Part shown: one piece after another, positions 9,023-17,592 of the stretch
How the letters are laid out: each line of letters begins with the position of its first letter
Position numbering within the stretch: the first letter of the stretch is position 1
Origin: Chitinophagaceae bacterium BSSC1
GTDB lineage: Bacteria > Bacteroidota > Bacteroidia > Chitinophagales > Chitinophagaceae
Length of the DNA: 64,000 nt
Assembly (NCBI GenBank): GCA_002256435.1
Contig: NKJC01000001.1
Location: forward strand, 1 to 64,000
Direction of reading: 5' to 3'
Translations under genes and position numbers: made by a program
The notes under the pieces: generated by a model
The model's input: only the letters and a program-made list of their open reading frames with translations
The model's database searches: none
Told to the model about the DNA's origin: nothing

Positions 9023-9755
9023 TATTCCTGTTCTTTAATAATATTCTTATCCATGAAATAAGAAAAACTATTGACCAAAAAAGACCAGAATAATATAGGA
9101 AGCTAAAAAGCAAATTTATCCAGCCTTCTTCAGAAGTAAAAGATTTCCAGAGGAAGTGTGTAAAATTCATTTTTTTGCCAATAACCTTTTCGATATACTT
9201 TACTGCACTTTGTGGGGTTTCAATAATGGTTCCGTTACTATCTAAGACAAAATAGGATGGATATTGACTCAGATTTAGTGAGCTAGCTAGAAAACTTGAA
9301 GGATTTGCAGTGTCTAGATTTAGATGAGTCCATAATGTGTCTTTGTTATTAAATAGAAAACTTAGGTTTTCAGAAGATTTCCCGCTTAAACTATTTTTCC
9401 ATTCTGAAAGCGGGTCTATAGATATACTGATTATTTCGAACTTACCTGGATACTCCTTTAATAGTTTTGAAAATTGTTTCATCTCTGCAATACAAGGACT
9501 ACAGCCCGCAAACCAGAAATCTAGTATTACTGGCCGTTGAAATGAATGATTTAAACTAACAAACTTGTATGATGTGTTTTTGAGAGGTAACTGTGGAAGT
9601 TTACTCCCAATGTGTTTGATAAGACTTGCTCTTTGTTCAACACTTGTAGGAGTGGTGTTCTTTTGTTGATGTCTATATGTTGCGTAACCCAGAGCTATAA
9701 ACAATGGAATAAAAAGAATAAGCCAGAATTTTAAAACCTTATTGGGTATAAACAT
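9015..9755 (-). CDS. TlpA-like membrane-anchored thioredoxin
   Basis: The 246-residue protein has an N-terminal transmembrane anchor (about 7-25), a periplasmic TlpA/AhpC-type thioredoxin domain and a C-terminal transmembrane helix (about 212-240). The redox motif is CSPC (Cys85, Cys88) in FWFAGCSPC, and ISISIDP follows as the second strand of the fold. It should reduce or exchange disulphides of exported proteins. The extra C-terminal helix is unusual for TlpA. The stop codon is part of the spacer motif GCCACTAACACCG, so the gene is tightly joined to repeat R1. Confidence 0.8.
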   Translation of the reverse strand: MFIPNKVLKFWLILFIPLFIALGYATYRHQQKNTTPTSVEQRASLIKHIGSKLPQLPLKNTSYKFVSLNHSFQRPVILDFWFAGCSPCIAEMKQFSKLLKEYPGKFEIISISIDPLSEWKNSLSGKSSENLSFLFNNKDTLWTHLNLDTANPSSFLASSLNLSQYPSYFVLDSNGTIIETPQSAVKYIEKVIGKKMNFTHFLWKSFTSEEGWINLLFSFLYYSGLFWSIVFLISWIRILLKNRNSH

Positions 9756-9794
9756 TTTATTTTTTGAGAAATTTTTGAATTGCCACTAACGAAC

Positions 9795-9922
9795 AGGGCT
9801 TGCAGCAGATATGGAATTTGTATTCCGTCTGCCCGGAACCGCTGCTGAATAAAGAACTAAAAGTACAAGTTAAAAACCAAAAGCCAAATAGTATTCCGTT
9901 TGCCGAAACTGAAGCACAATAG
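9795..9922. repeat. spacer repeat R2, copy 1
   Basis: This 128-bp segment is an imperfect direct repeat of 10792-10918. Shared blocks are AGGGCTTGC, GTATTCCGTC and GAAGCACAATAG. The two copies flank the membrane protein gene at 9987-10739. An inverted pair, GCTAACAACG at about 9938 and CATTGTTGGC at about 9971, lies between this copy and that gene. Confidence 0.6.
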
Positions 9923-9986
9923 CGAAATACGCTAATGCTAACAACGTCCAGACACACTTGCGGTAATGCATTGTTGGCAACATACC

Positions 9987-10739
9987 TTATTGTGTCGTGT
10001 CTTTTGCTGCCTGAATATTTTTTGTTTTTTGCAAACCATTAGTGTCTACTGAAATATTTTTATACTTGCTTTCTGTTTTATTTAAGCTGACTATTTTGTT
10101 TTCAAGAGATTTAAGACCACTTGCTAATGTGTCAATTTGCTCTTGCTTGATTTTTGTACCTCCCGTAAACTTAGGAAGTAGGTTAAAAAAAGTGTTTACA
10201 AGTAAAGCAAGTGTCGTTATACTTAGTGCAAGAATTGAAACTAAAAACTGTCTTTGAAACCTTTGTTCGTCTCTTGCAATAAACTTACGTTCACAAAATC
10301 GTTTGAACTCTTCTGTCGCAATCATTTCTTTATGACAATAATTAACTAACAAATCGGAAATATTTTTGTCTGTAAACTGGTTTCTTACAGAAGGAAGGTT
10401 GCCTAAGCAACCACCAAATTTTGAGTGATTAGATGGTTGTGTCGCTCTTTGTATTGTCAATATATAACCTTCTTTCTCAAGTAAGTTTATAAGGTTTACA
10501 GTTGTTAAGATGAAAAATGAAATTTCATTTATACTATCAATTATATTCTGACTTTCTTCAAAATCTAGGGTTGTACTTCTTACAGTGAATTCAAGGAAAA
10601 CATTTTGAGGATTTTTGGTTATGTCAATACAGATACCTTTAAGTTTATAGTCTATTATATTGCCAAGAAAATTGTTATTCCCACTACCTTTTAGAATTCG
10701 TACACATAATTCTTGTTCGTCCTTACTAAGTATTCTCAT
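9987..10739 (-). CDS. hypothetical tail-proximal membrane protein
   Basis: A 250-residue protein starting MRILSKDEQELC. The frame stays open upstream to 10913, but that extension only translates repeat R2, so the ATG at 10737-10739 is preferred. A single transmembrane helix (FLVSILALSITTLALLVNTFF) lies about three quarters along. A heptad-like stretch follows (QIDTLASGLKSLENKIVSL), probably a coiled coil. The N-terminal soluble domain would lie in the cytoplasm. I do not recognise a function; similar proteins with this opening motif occur in accessory regions of Bacteroidota. It is flanked by R2 copies, as a mobile cassette would be. Confidence 0.65.
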   Translation of the reverse strand: MRILSKDEQELCVRILKGSGNNNFLGNIIDYKLKGICIDITKNPQNVFLEFTVRSTTLDFEESQNIIDSINEISFFILTTVNLINLLEKEGYILTIQRATQPSNHSKFGGCLGNLPSVRNQFTDKNISDLLVNYCHKEMIATEEFKRFCERKFIARDEQRFQRQFLVSILALSITTLALLVNTFFNLLPKFTGGTKIKQEQIDTLASGLKSLENKIVSLNKTESKYKNISVDTNGLQKTKNIQAAKDTTQ

Positions 10740-10791
10740 AAAAGGTTTCTGATTTATTTTGGTGTGCCATAAAGGGTTACTTCCAACTGAC

Positions 10792-10918
10792 AGGGCTTGC
10801 CGAAGTACTGGAATTAGTATTCCGTCCACCCAGTACCGATGATGATTGAAAAACTGAAGATGAAGATACCAAACAAAAGCTAAATAGTAAATGTCCAGCC
10901 CGATATGAAGCACAATAG
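10792..10918. repeat. spacer repeat R2, copy 2
   Basis: Direct repeat of 9795-9922, lying upstream of the gene at 9987-10739. It begins AGGGCTTGC and ends GAAGCACAATAG. Together with repeat R3 it fills most of the 10740-11287 gap, which holds no gene I can support. Confidence 0.6.
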
Positions 10919-11065
10919 AATTACAAAAAGCCGAAGATAACTTCCGTCCGCCCGTATTTTGGCAAACCCCCTGTTGTACGCTCGCCCTTCTGTTTGTCCC
11001 TTATTAGAGTGTTGCATTTTTAACTGTGTCCACCGAAAGACTGTTACCCAAGCCGAGCAGAAGGG

Positions 11066-11138
11066 AAGCTCTTTGACAGGTTGGCTTTTGTGCTGCTGGC
11101 TTTGTGTGCCTGCCAATGTGCTTGCCTTGTAGCGTTGG
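11066..11138. repeat. spacer repeat R3, copy 1
   Basis: Imperfect repeat of 20685-20759. Exact shared blocks are GGTTGGCTTTTGTG, GGCTTTGTGTGCC and GCGTTGG. The copies have the same orientation and enclose the whole 11.3-20.4 kb gene group. Confidence 0.65.
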
Positions 11139-11287
11139 CTTTTAAAGACTTCAACTATTGTCTTTTGAACATGGTGCAATTATTGGCTTTGTATGCCTTG
11201 GTAATGGGCCTGATTTGCTGCGTTAGTTTGTAGCAATTTGTTTGAACTTATTTTAAGTGTTTAAAGATTATGGGTTTCATTTTTATA

Positions 11288-12280
11288 TTAGTAAGGGGTT
11301 AAATGATTTAGTAATATTTCTAATTGTTGATTTTCGCCAATTGTATCAGATAAATTTTCGGGAAGAAAAAACCAGTTCACAGATATGCTTGGTTCTAAGG
11401 AACGAAAGTAGTGATACCAAAAATACGGAATGAATAATAAGTCGCCAGATTCAAGAATTACTTCGTAGCGTTTTGTTTCGCTGAATTTAGGGTGCAATAA
11501 ATAATCGGGTGTTTCAGCATTAACATCACAGTTATTTACATCAAGCAAAAAATCACACAGCAGTGATACTTCACTTTTTGTAAGTTCTTTTTTGAGTTGC
11601 TCTCTAAACTCCTTGTGTTGACCTCCTTTTTCCGCAAGAAAGAATTTTTCTAAACATAATTGCAATTTGAGTAAAAGATTTTTATTATTAGCAAAGAATG
11701 TTTTGTTTTTTAGCTCTGTTATTGGGAATATATTAGGATAAGTGTGAGGTAATTCATTGGGAGATAAAATAATTACTTTCTTTCTGCCAACTACTTGAGC
11801 ATAGAAATTGTGCTCAGGATCCCAATGAAGTTGTGCAACTGTATTTCCTGGCCCAATCCATATTTTAGGGTCAAAAGAACCTGTCCTTGGAAAGGCATGA
11901 GGTTTAGAAGATGCTAAGTAAATTGGCTCTTCTATGTCTTTGGCAAGTAAAAAACATCTGCTTAGCAAGTCAGATTCCCTAATGTAGCTAAGATGTGGGG
12001 AGTTACTGTCAAAAATTAACTCTATAGCATCTTTTAGCTGAACAGTTTTTTGTTCTTCTATTTCTCTCATTGATTTACCATCCACATAATCGGCTTTCGG
12101 CTTTATGTTTACTGAGTAATCTCCTGCTGATTCTATAAAATAGTCTTTTGACCAAGATTTTATTGCTTTCCAATTCTTTACTCCACCTCTGATTACAAAA
12201 GGTGTTGACAAATTATTGAGTTCGGAATAATCACTCTTAATTTTAAGTTCTTCAATATGGATAAAGCTGTGTGATGCCAT
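11288..12280 (-). CDS. JmjC/cupin-8 Fe(II)/2-oxoglutarate oxygenase
   Basis: The 330-residue protein matches the cupin_8 (JmjC-like) family of Fe(II)- and 2-oxoglutarate-dependent hydroxylases. The metal-binding HxD is His152-Trp-Asp154 in LHWDPEHNFYAQVVG, and the distal His is His290 in YFWYHYF. KKVIILSP and DLLFIPYFWYH are the strands that frame the site. Length and motif spacing look complete. Such enzymes hydroxylate proteins or small molecules. It is the last gene of a tightly spaced operon (5 bp after the TrpF-like gene), which suggests a late oxidation step in a metabolite pathway. Confidence 0.8.
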   Translation of the reverse strand: MASHSFIHIEELKIKSDYSELNNLSTPFVIRGGVKNWKAIKSWSKDYFIESAGDYSVNIKPKADYVDGKSMREIEEQKTVQLKDAIELIFDSNSPHLSYIRESDLLSRCFLLAKDIEEPIYLASSKPHAFPRTGSFDPKIWIGPGNTVAQLHWDPEHNFYAQVVGRKKVIILSPNELPHTYPNIFPITELKNKTFFANNKNLLLKLQLCLEKFFLAEKGGQHKEFREQLKKELTKSEVSLLCDFLLDVNNCDVNAETPDYLLHPKFSETKRYEVILESGDLLFIPYFWYHYFRSLEPSISVNWFFLPENLSDTIGENQQLEILLNHLTPY

Positions 12281-12285
12281 TTAAA

Positions 12286-13008
12286 TTAATTCGATGTTTG
12301 AATATTTTTACTTCTCAAGATATGGTCAACATTTTTGACTTCCGATACAAACGCATAGCATTTAGCTAGATTCTTTAATAGGCCAATACCCTTTACATAG
12401 GTGCTAACTCCTGTTTCTACATCAACACCAAAAGGACGAACCGATAAAATTGTTGAAGCTATATTCTGCGGATTTAAGCCTCCAGCCAAAAACACAGGTA
12501 AAGGTGAGTCAGCGATAATTCCCGAACAAACTGATAAGTCGGCAGTTTTACCACTTCCCCCTTCTCTACAACTATCGAGCAAAAATGCGTCAACAGAATT
12601 TTTGTATTTTAAAATAAAATCTTCGAAATTGGATGGAGTGTTTTCATGACATTGTGCAGACATAACCTTTAAGATTTTTATAGGTCTATTTATCTTACTG
12701 CGGAGTTCATGTATTTCTTCGCTGCTACAATCGGGATAAAGTTGTATTGAGTTAAACGCTGCTGTATTCATGCAGTCGGCAATAATTTCAATGTCGTAAT
12801 CAATTAGCAAAACCTTTTCAATGCTTTCAGGTAGATAGTTAATTATGTCTCGAATTTTTTGAGCCTTGTCTTTCCAATTTTCCTTGTTAGATTTTAAAAT
12901 GTGAAATCCTAAAGCATCTGCCCCACAATTACTTGCTTCGTATGCCGCCTCTAAATACTCAAATAGGCAAAGTTTTATTCTTGTATGGGTTTGACTTTTA
13001 TTCCACAT
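12286..13008 (-). CDS. TrpF-like (phosphoribosylanthranilate isomerase) barrel protein
   Basis: The 240-residue protein has the (beta/alpha)8 pattern of TrpF. Cys14 in IKLC corresponds to the catalytic Cys of the usual KICG motif, and Asp145 in FLLDS to the catalytic Asp. GGSGKTAD (150-157), AGGLNP (175-180) and GVDVETGVS (194-202) form the phosphate-binding loops. It differs from housekeeping TrpF in the first motif (no Gly after Cys) and the lack of a clear GDE. No other trp genes are near, and it sits in a secondary-metabolism-like operon. It may therefore isomerise an aminoaldose phosphate other than the tryptophan intermediate; that is inference. Confidence 0.75.
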   Translation of the reverse strand: MWNKSQTHTRIKLCLFEYLEAAYEASNCGADALGFHILKSNKENWKDKAQKIRDIINYLPESIEKVLLIDYDIEIIADCMNTAAFNSIQLYPDCSSEEIHELRSKINRPIKILKVMSAQCHENTPSNFEDFILKYKNSVDAFLLDSCREGGSGKTADLSVCSGIIADSPLPVFLAGGLNPQNIASTILSVRPFGVDVETGVSTYVKGIGLLKNLAKCYAFVSEVKNVDHILRSKNIQTSN

Positions 13009-13009
13009 T

Positions 13010-14257
13010 TCAGATGGTTAAAGATATGTTCTTATCTATAATGTTTAAAAAAATACCAATCTCCAGTTTTGCCTTCGAAATTACTACTGGGTCACATGTT
13101 TCAGTGACATAAATTTTTCCTTCTGAAATGTAGGAAAACTGAAATAGTTCCTCTTGACTCACTAACGATTCAAGAGTACGCATATTGGGGAAATTACTAA
13201 CGAAAATATTTAATGAATAGAATTCATAGAGCCAAGGTGTTGAAGTATACATTTCCAAGGAATTCAAACGATCAGTTGCAACATGGGTTAGAAGTGGCAT
13301 TGTTCCGTGTGCTGCAGTGTCAACTCCAACGAAATTATTTTTGTCGCCTAATACTTCATTCATATACTCACTGATGAAGTGTAGTAATTGTATTTCAGGT
13401 TGGGTCACACTGCTTTTAAACATTTGTTTGTATTTTTCGATAAATTCTTTTGAAAACTTTCCTTGATAAACGCTCAGCAACTGAAATATTAAATTGTATG
13501 ACTTCTTGTAGATAGAATTTATTCCTTCACTTGAGATGAAGCTGTGAATTAGCCTCCTATTAATCAATATTGCTCTTGCATCAAGTGAAGCTCCTTTGGC
13601 TTGTAGTCGCCTTGCTCCAAGGTAAAGAAGTAGTGTATCTCTTAGAAAAAATACAATTGGAGATGATTCAAGTTTGCTGCCTGCATTAGTTTGCCCCTCT
13701 GTATATTTGATTACTAAATGGTTTAAATAATCTGATAAATGTTTGAGTGGTTTTATCTGTTCTTTATTATTTTTTGATAGTAATTCTACTTCTTCATCTG
13801 TCAATGGCTGTAACAATATCAATTTGTTTAGATAGTCATTAAGCTCAAAAGTCTTGTAACCATAACTTGGATTATGAACTACATTAATTAAACTAGTTAC
13901 ATTTCCTGTCTGATATTTATTTTCTAATGAAATATATTTTGACAACATACCAATAATATTTGAAAGGCGGTTTTCAAAATTCAATTTGATATTTAACTCT
14001 TTTAAAAGTTTGTGATAATTACCGCCATCGGGGGATAATAAATCAGCTATAGCATTTTTAATAGAACTTATTGTTGCAAATAATGATTTCCTTTCTTCGT
14101 TTGTTTTTGTTGTTAAATCTATGTTCTCTATTTCTGAAAATTGCTTTTCAAGGTATGCAGTGATGAAACGAATTTCTTCATCAGTCGGCTGGTTACTCAA
14201 AGTCTCGTTCGGTATGTCAAATATTTTCTCCATTTGAAATTTAATATCCAAGTTCAA
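13010..14257 (-). CDS. unknown 415-residue protein of the biosynthetic operon
   Basis: I do not recognise this protein. It has no signal peptide or transmembrane segment and is probably cytosolic and largely helical. Two patches look conserved: ARRLQAKGASLDARAILINR (about 218-237) and FVGVDTAAHGTMPL (about 317-330). Arg-rich and VDTxxxGTMP patches of this type occur in sugar- or nucleotide-handling proteins, but the similarity is too weak to name a family. If the first ATG is used it overlaps the dehydrogenase gene by 17 bp. With the ATG nine codons later (14233) it starts 7 bp after that gene's stop. Translational coupling is likely either way. Confidence 0.7.
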   Translation of the reverse strand: MNLDIKFQMEKIFDIPNETLSNQPTDEEIRFITAYLEKQFSEIENIDLTTKTNEERKSLFATISSIKNAIADLLSPDGGNYHKLLKELNIKLNFENRLSNIIGMLSKYISLENKYQTGNVTSLINVVHNPSYGYKTFELNDYLNKLILLQPLTDEEVELLSKNNKEQIKPLKHLSDYLNHLVIKYTEGQTNAGSKLESSPIVFFLRDTLLLYLGARRLQAKGASLDARAILINRRLIHSFISSEGINSIYKKSYNLIFQLLSVYQGKFSKEFIEKYKQMFKSSVTQPEIQLLHFISEYMNEVLGDKNNFVGVDTAAHGTMPLLTHVATDRLNSLEMYTSTPWLYEFYSLNIFVSNFPNMRTLESLVSQEELFQFSYISEGKIYVTETCDPVVISKAKLEIGIFLNIIDKNISLTI

Positions 14258-15179
14258 AATTTATGGTATTTGCCAAAGGCTGATTCTGTCTTAGAGAATT
14301 CACCACATTGAAAATTTCCTTTGCTGCGGACAATGGGCTTACATCCCCGGCAATGTGTGGGGTTACTGTAACACTCGGATGAACCCACAAAGGATTTGAA
14401 GAAGGAAGTGGTTCTAACTTGAACACATCTAAAACTGCATTCGCAAGATGCCCATCGTTAAGGGCATTTAGCAAGTCATCTTCATTGAGGCAACCGCCTC
14501 GGCTAATATTTATTATGCTTGCTCCTTTGGGAAGTCTTTTGAAAACTTCTTTAGATAAAATATCTCTTGTTTTACTGGTAAGTGGTAATATGCAAACTAA
14601 GATTTGAGTATTTGCAAGCAGTTTATTAAGTGAATCAAGTCCTGAAAAGCATTGAATGTTTTTAAAATCTTTTGCCGTTCTACACCAACCTGAAACATCA
14701 AAGCCTAAATTGTGTAATGCCAACGCACATTGGTAGCCAATTTTTCCCATGCCTAATACGGCTACTTTTCTTTCCCTTGTTGTAGCGCTAGGTGGCAACC
14801 ATTGCCAGATTTTGTTTTCTTGTTGCTGTTCGTATTTCTTAAAATCTCTGTGCAATTTTAGAGTGTGATAAACTACATATTCCCTCATCGTGTCTGATAT
14901 TTCGATAGAAACTAATCGAACTATAGGAACATTCGGAAGTAAAGAGTCTGAAAGCAGACCATCAACACCTGCGCTTAATGTTATTACGGCTTTTAAATTG
15001 GGATATTGCAATAGCTTTCCAGATGGGGGATTGTAAACTAAGGCAATATCTATGCTATGCCTATTTACATAATCTTCGCCATATACCTCGACATTTGGCA
15101 CAATTGACTTAATTGTTTCACGCCATTCATTTGTGAATCCAAAAGCAGGCGCTATGACAACAATGTTCATCGCAGACAT
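14241..15179 (-). CDS. D-2-hydroxyacid dehydrogenase (GhrA/SerA-type)
   Basis: The 312-residue protein is a NAD(P)-dependent D-2-hydroxyacid dehydrogenase. The dinucleotide loop GMGKIG lies at about 142-147. Catalytic Arg227 is in ISRGG, and His275 is in PHIAGD with the partner Glu in between. It would interconvert a 2-keto acid and a 2-hydroxy acid. The aminotransferase gene begins 3 bp upstream on the same strand. A dehydrogenase-aminotransferase pair commonly turns a hydroxy acid into an amino acid, or the reverse, as in serine or homoserine-type pathways. Confidence 0.85.
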   Translation of the reverse strand: MSAMNIVVIAPAFGFTNEWRETIKSIVPNVEVYGEDYVNRHSIDIALVYNPPSGKLLQYPNLKAVITLSAGVDGLLSDSLLPNVPIVRLVSIEISDTMREYVVYHTLKLHRDFKKYEQQQENKIWQWLPPSATTRERKVAVLGMGKIGYQCALALHNLGFDVSGWCRTAKDFKNIQCFSGLDSLNKLLANTQILVCILPLTSKTRDILSKEVFKRLPKGASIINISRGGCLNEDDLLNALNDGHLANAVLDVFKLEPLPSSNPLWVHPSVTVTPHIAGDVSPLSAAKEIFNVVNSLRQNQPLANTINFELGY

Positions 15180-15182
15180 AGC

Positions 15183-16292
15183 TCAATTAATTTTTGAAGT
15201 TAAAAGTTTTATTGACGGTGAGAGTAGATTCAACTTTGAATATTGGGACAAGTTCTGCTTTGAGAAAAATGAGCCGTCAATAAGCAAATAGTTGTCAGGC
15301 AAACTTTTCAAAACTTTTGCAAAGATGAAATACCCGCATTCAGGTGTAACAAATGGTTCTATTGCATGTTCCGAAATTAATAGTTCATACCTGCTCCTTA
15401 TGAAATGCGAAAGCTGTTTAGGAATATGTGCTTCAATGATTGCTTGAATTGCCTTTTGTCCAAATGATATTGAATCAACTGGTGCAGGACCAAATAAGCT
15501 AGTGTATGTCCAATTCAATTTCCTTGAAATACTTGAAGGTGCTAACAGGTAGGAGAATCTATACCCGTGTATGCACATTTGTTTGGAAGGACAAATCAAC
15601 CTAATTGTTTGTGCAGGGTTTAAAATTGATGTTGATTCATATCTATTATTGTCCCAAGGCATATACTGTAAGCTTCCGTCAACGAAAATCGTTGCACCAA
15701 ATTCATTTTGCCACTTACTTATCTCTTCAACGTATTTTTTATGAAGTGGAATACCTGCAAACCAAATTGGGTCAGTTAGAAGAAGAAATGAATTTTTAAT
15801 TTTTGGAAGATTAAGAGTAAAATCCTTTTCGTAAGGATGTTTATCTGAAACAGGAATGGTTTCAATTTTGAATCTGTGAAGGGCAGTATGCAATGTGATA
15901 TAAAGCGGTGCAATATAATACACTCTTGTTATACCGGCACTTGCTAAATATGCCGCAAATGTTGACAGTAATGATGTTGAACCGCACCCACAAACAATTG
16001 ACTCTGGTGGGTTAGAGTCTAAATCTTTATGGTGAGATTGAATTGAGGTTAGTAAATCATCGTGTGCATCATAATAAGAATATTTAGTCGGGTCAAATTT
16101 TTGTGAATTCTGTTGTACGGAAGAAATAAATTCTTTTACAAACGGATTTTCGCATTGCCACCCTGAAAGGAAATTGCCATCGTCTCCATCGTCAAAGTCA
16201 AAGGCGATGGATTCAAATTTTGAATTTACAAGTTTAACTAAATTAAAGTCTTCTTTTATTTTTTCAGATTCAATATTCATATGTATAAACAA
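15183..16292 (-). CDS. PLP-dependent class I/II aminotransferase
   Basis: The 369-residue protein is a fold-type I aminotransferase of the HisC/threonine-phosphate decarboxylase kind. The PLP lysine is Lys237 in CPSKQMCIHGYRF. CGCGSTSLLSTFA near residue 108 binds the cofactor phosphate, and FVDGSLQYMPW holds the Asp that pairs with the pyridine nitrogen. The ATG four codons into the frame (16280) is an equally possible start. It lies between the kinase (12 bp) and dehydrogenase (3 bp) genes. Substrate unknown; a phosphorylated amino acid or keto acid would fit the neighbourhood. Confidence 0.8.
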   Translation of the reverse strand: MFIHMNIESEKIKEDFNLVKLVNSKFESIAFDFDDGDDGNFLSGWQCENPFVKEFISSVQQNSQKFDPTKYSYYDAHDDLLTSIQSHHKDLDSNPPESIVCGCGSTSLLSTFAAYLASAGITRVYYIAPLYITLHTALHRFKIETIPVSDKHPYEKDFTLNLPKIKNSFLLLTDPIWFAGIPLHKKYVEEISKWQNEFGATIFVDGSLQYMPWDNNRYESTSILNPAQTIRLICPSKQMCIHGYRFSYLLAPSSISRKLNWTYTSLFGPAPVDSISFGQKAIQAIIEAHIPKQLSHFIRSRYELLISEHAIEPFVTPECGYFIFAKVLKSLPDNYLLIDGSFFSKQNLSQYSKLNLLSPSIKLLTSKIN

Positions 16293-16304
16293 ATTACTTG
16301 TTAA

Positions 16305-16910
16305 TTAATGAGATTTACTACCAACTATGCTTAGAAACTTTTTTAATACATCATCGGGATTTGTATTGCTATTTATAAAATGTAATGGAACACCTAAGAT
16401 TGTTGAATAAGTGATTGCAACAGAACTCTGTAAGCTCTGATAAAACTCGGCCTCTTTTATAGTTAGGGCTGGTCGTCCTTCGGGATTATTCTTTGTCCTT
16501 TCTACAATAACATTTGGCTCACAATACAAGCATACTATCCTAGAAAAATTTGCTCTTTGCAATTGACCTAATGCGAATGGTTCACTCCTGAAACCATAAC
16601 TCTCCTTAGAAACAGCATGAGAGTCAATTACAACATTATATTCATTTCTGAATTCCTTAATAAACAATTGCAAAGCTTCATCCGTGTTTCTAACATCTTT
16701 ATCACTGATATAAATTTCAGAATGACTTCGTGTTTCTGAGTGAGTTATTTCAGGATGCTTTTGAGCAGCCTGATTAAATAGCTCATCCCCGTATTCAAAG
16801 GCTTTAAAATTATGTGTCTTGCCAATTTTTCTGGAAAGCGTGCTTTTGCCAACTGCTGCAGTACCTGTTAGCAGCACAACTTCATAAATTTTATCTTTTA
16901 AAATATTCAT
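16305..16910 (-). CDS. AAA/adenylate-kinase-like P-loop kinase
   Basis: The 201-residue protein has a Walker A loop, GTAAVGKST, at 16-24 and a second acidic motif VVIDSHAV that can act as Walker B. The general look is that of archaeal-type adenylate kinases and AAA_33 small-molecule kinases. EGRPALT lies in the lid region. A nucleoside, sugar or amino-acid-derived compound is a likely substrate. It lies 10 bp downstream of the small membrane protein gene and 12 bp upstream of the aminotransferase gene. Confidence 0.75.
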   Translation of the reverse strand: MNILKDKIYEVVLLTGTAAVGKSTLSRKIGKTHNFKAFEYGDELFNQAAQKHPEITHSETRSHSEIYISDKDVRNTDEALQLFIKEFRNEYNVVIDSHAVSKESYGFRSEPFALGQLQRANFSRIVCLYCEPNVIVERTKNNPEGRPALTIKEAEFYQSLQSSVAITYSTILGVPLHFINSNTNPDDVLKKFLSIVGSKSH

Positions 16911-16920
16911 TGCTTGGTAG

Positions 16921-17469
16921 TTATTTTTGTGTTTTTCTGATTAAATACATTTGCTCTTTTCGTAACTCTGCAAATCGAATTGATATATATTTGAGAAGTT
17001 CGTCTGGAAAATCAATAATTGCAAACAAATCTGAGTAATCTTCTTCTTTCCATTTAGCAACAACAACTTTGTAGTCTGCGACATGTGTTGCGAATTCTAT
17101 GAAGCAAGAGGGTATTACATCTTCCTTAATAAGATATGCTTTGTCCTTAATTATGTTTTCCATTTCTAAATTATTCGGCATAAAAACATTCTGTACCCAC
17201 AATCGCCATATTCTTTTTTCCTCCTTTGTTAAGTCTTTCAATAAATGTCTGTCGTCTTCTTTTTTTAATCTTTTTATCAATGCGTTAAAAGATATCATTC
17301 CAACGTTTCCTAAAATGAAAAGAGGGCCGTAAAATTCTCCAATTTGTTTTTCAAGATAGGTAAGGTTGTCTCTTCTTCGTTGTAGAGTTAAATCGTGAAG
17401 GTATTTAACAATGTAGCCAATAAGAGCTATGAAAAATGTCCCTACTAAAGTTAGAATCGTAACATTCAT
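16921..17469 (-). CDS. small N-terminally anchored protein
   Basis: The 182-residue protein has one N-terminal transmembrane helix (about 4-24) and a charged helical cytoplasmic part with LEKQIGEFYGPLF at about 39-51. Proteins with this LEKQ-EFYGPL pattern recur in accessory and defence regions; none that I know of has an assigned function. It is the first gene of the close-packed operon and lies 123 bp downstream of the TrlF-type ATPase gene. It may belong functionally to either. Confidence 0.65.
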   Translation of the reverse strand: MNVTILTLVGTFFIALIGYIVKYLHDLTLQRRRDNLTYLEKQIGEFYGPLFILGNVGMISFNALIKRLKKEDDRHLLKDLTKEEKRIWRLWVQNVFMPNNLEMENIIKDKAYLIKEDVIPSCFIEFATHVADYKVVVAKWKEEDYSDLFAIIDFPDELLKYISIRFAELRKEQMYLIRKTQK

Positions 17470-17592
17470 AAGTAGATATTATAAATTTAGGAATACGGTT
17501 TTATAGGATATTGTTATAAATTAAACTTTGGTAAAAAGCGACTCATTTGCAAGGTTGTTTTATCCTTGGTTATTATGCCTTTCGGCGTTAAC

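Noticed and set aside
9757-9957. 66-codon open frame on the minus strand
   Set aside because: It translates repeat R2 and the spacer inverted repeat; no promoter, family or sensible composition.
10880-11179. 99-codon open frame on the minus strand
   Set aside because: It lies wholly in spacer repeats R2 and R3; the same kind of frame appears at the second R3 copy.
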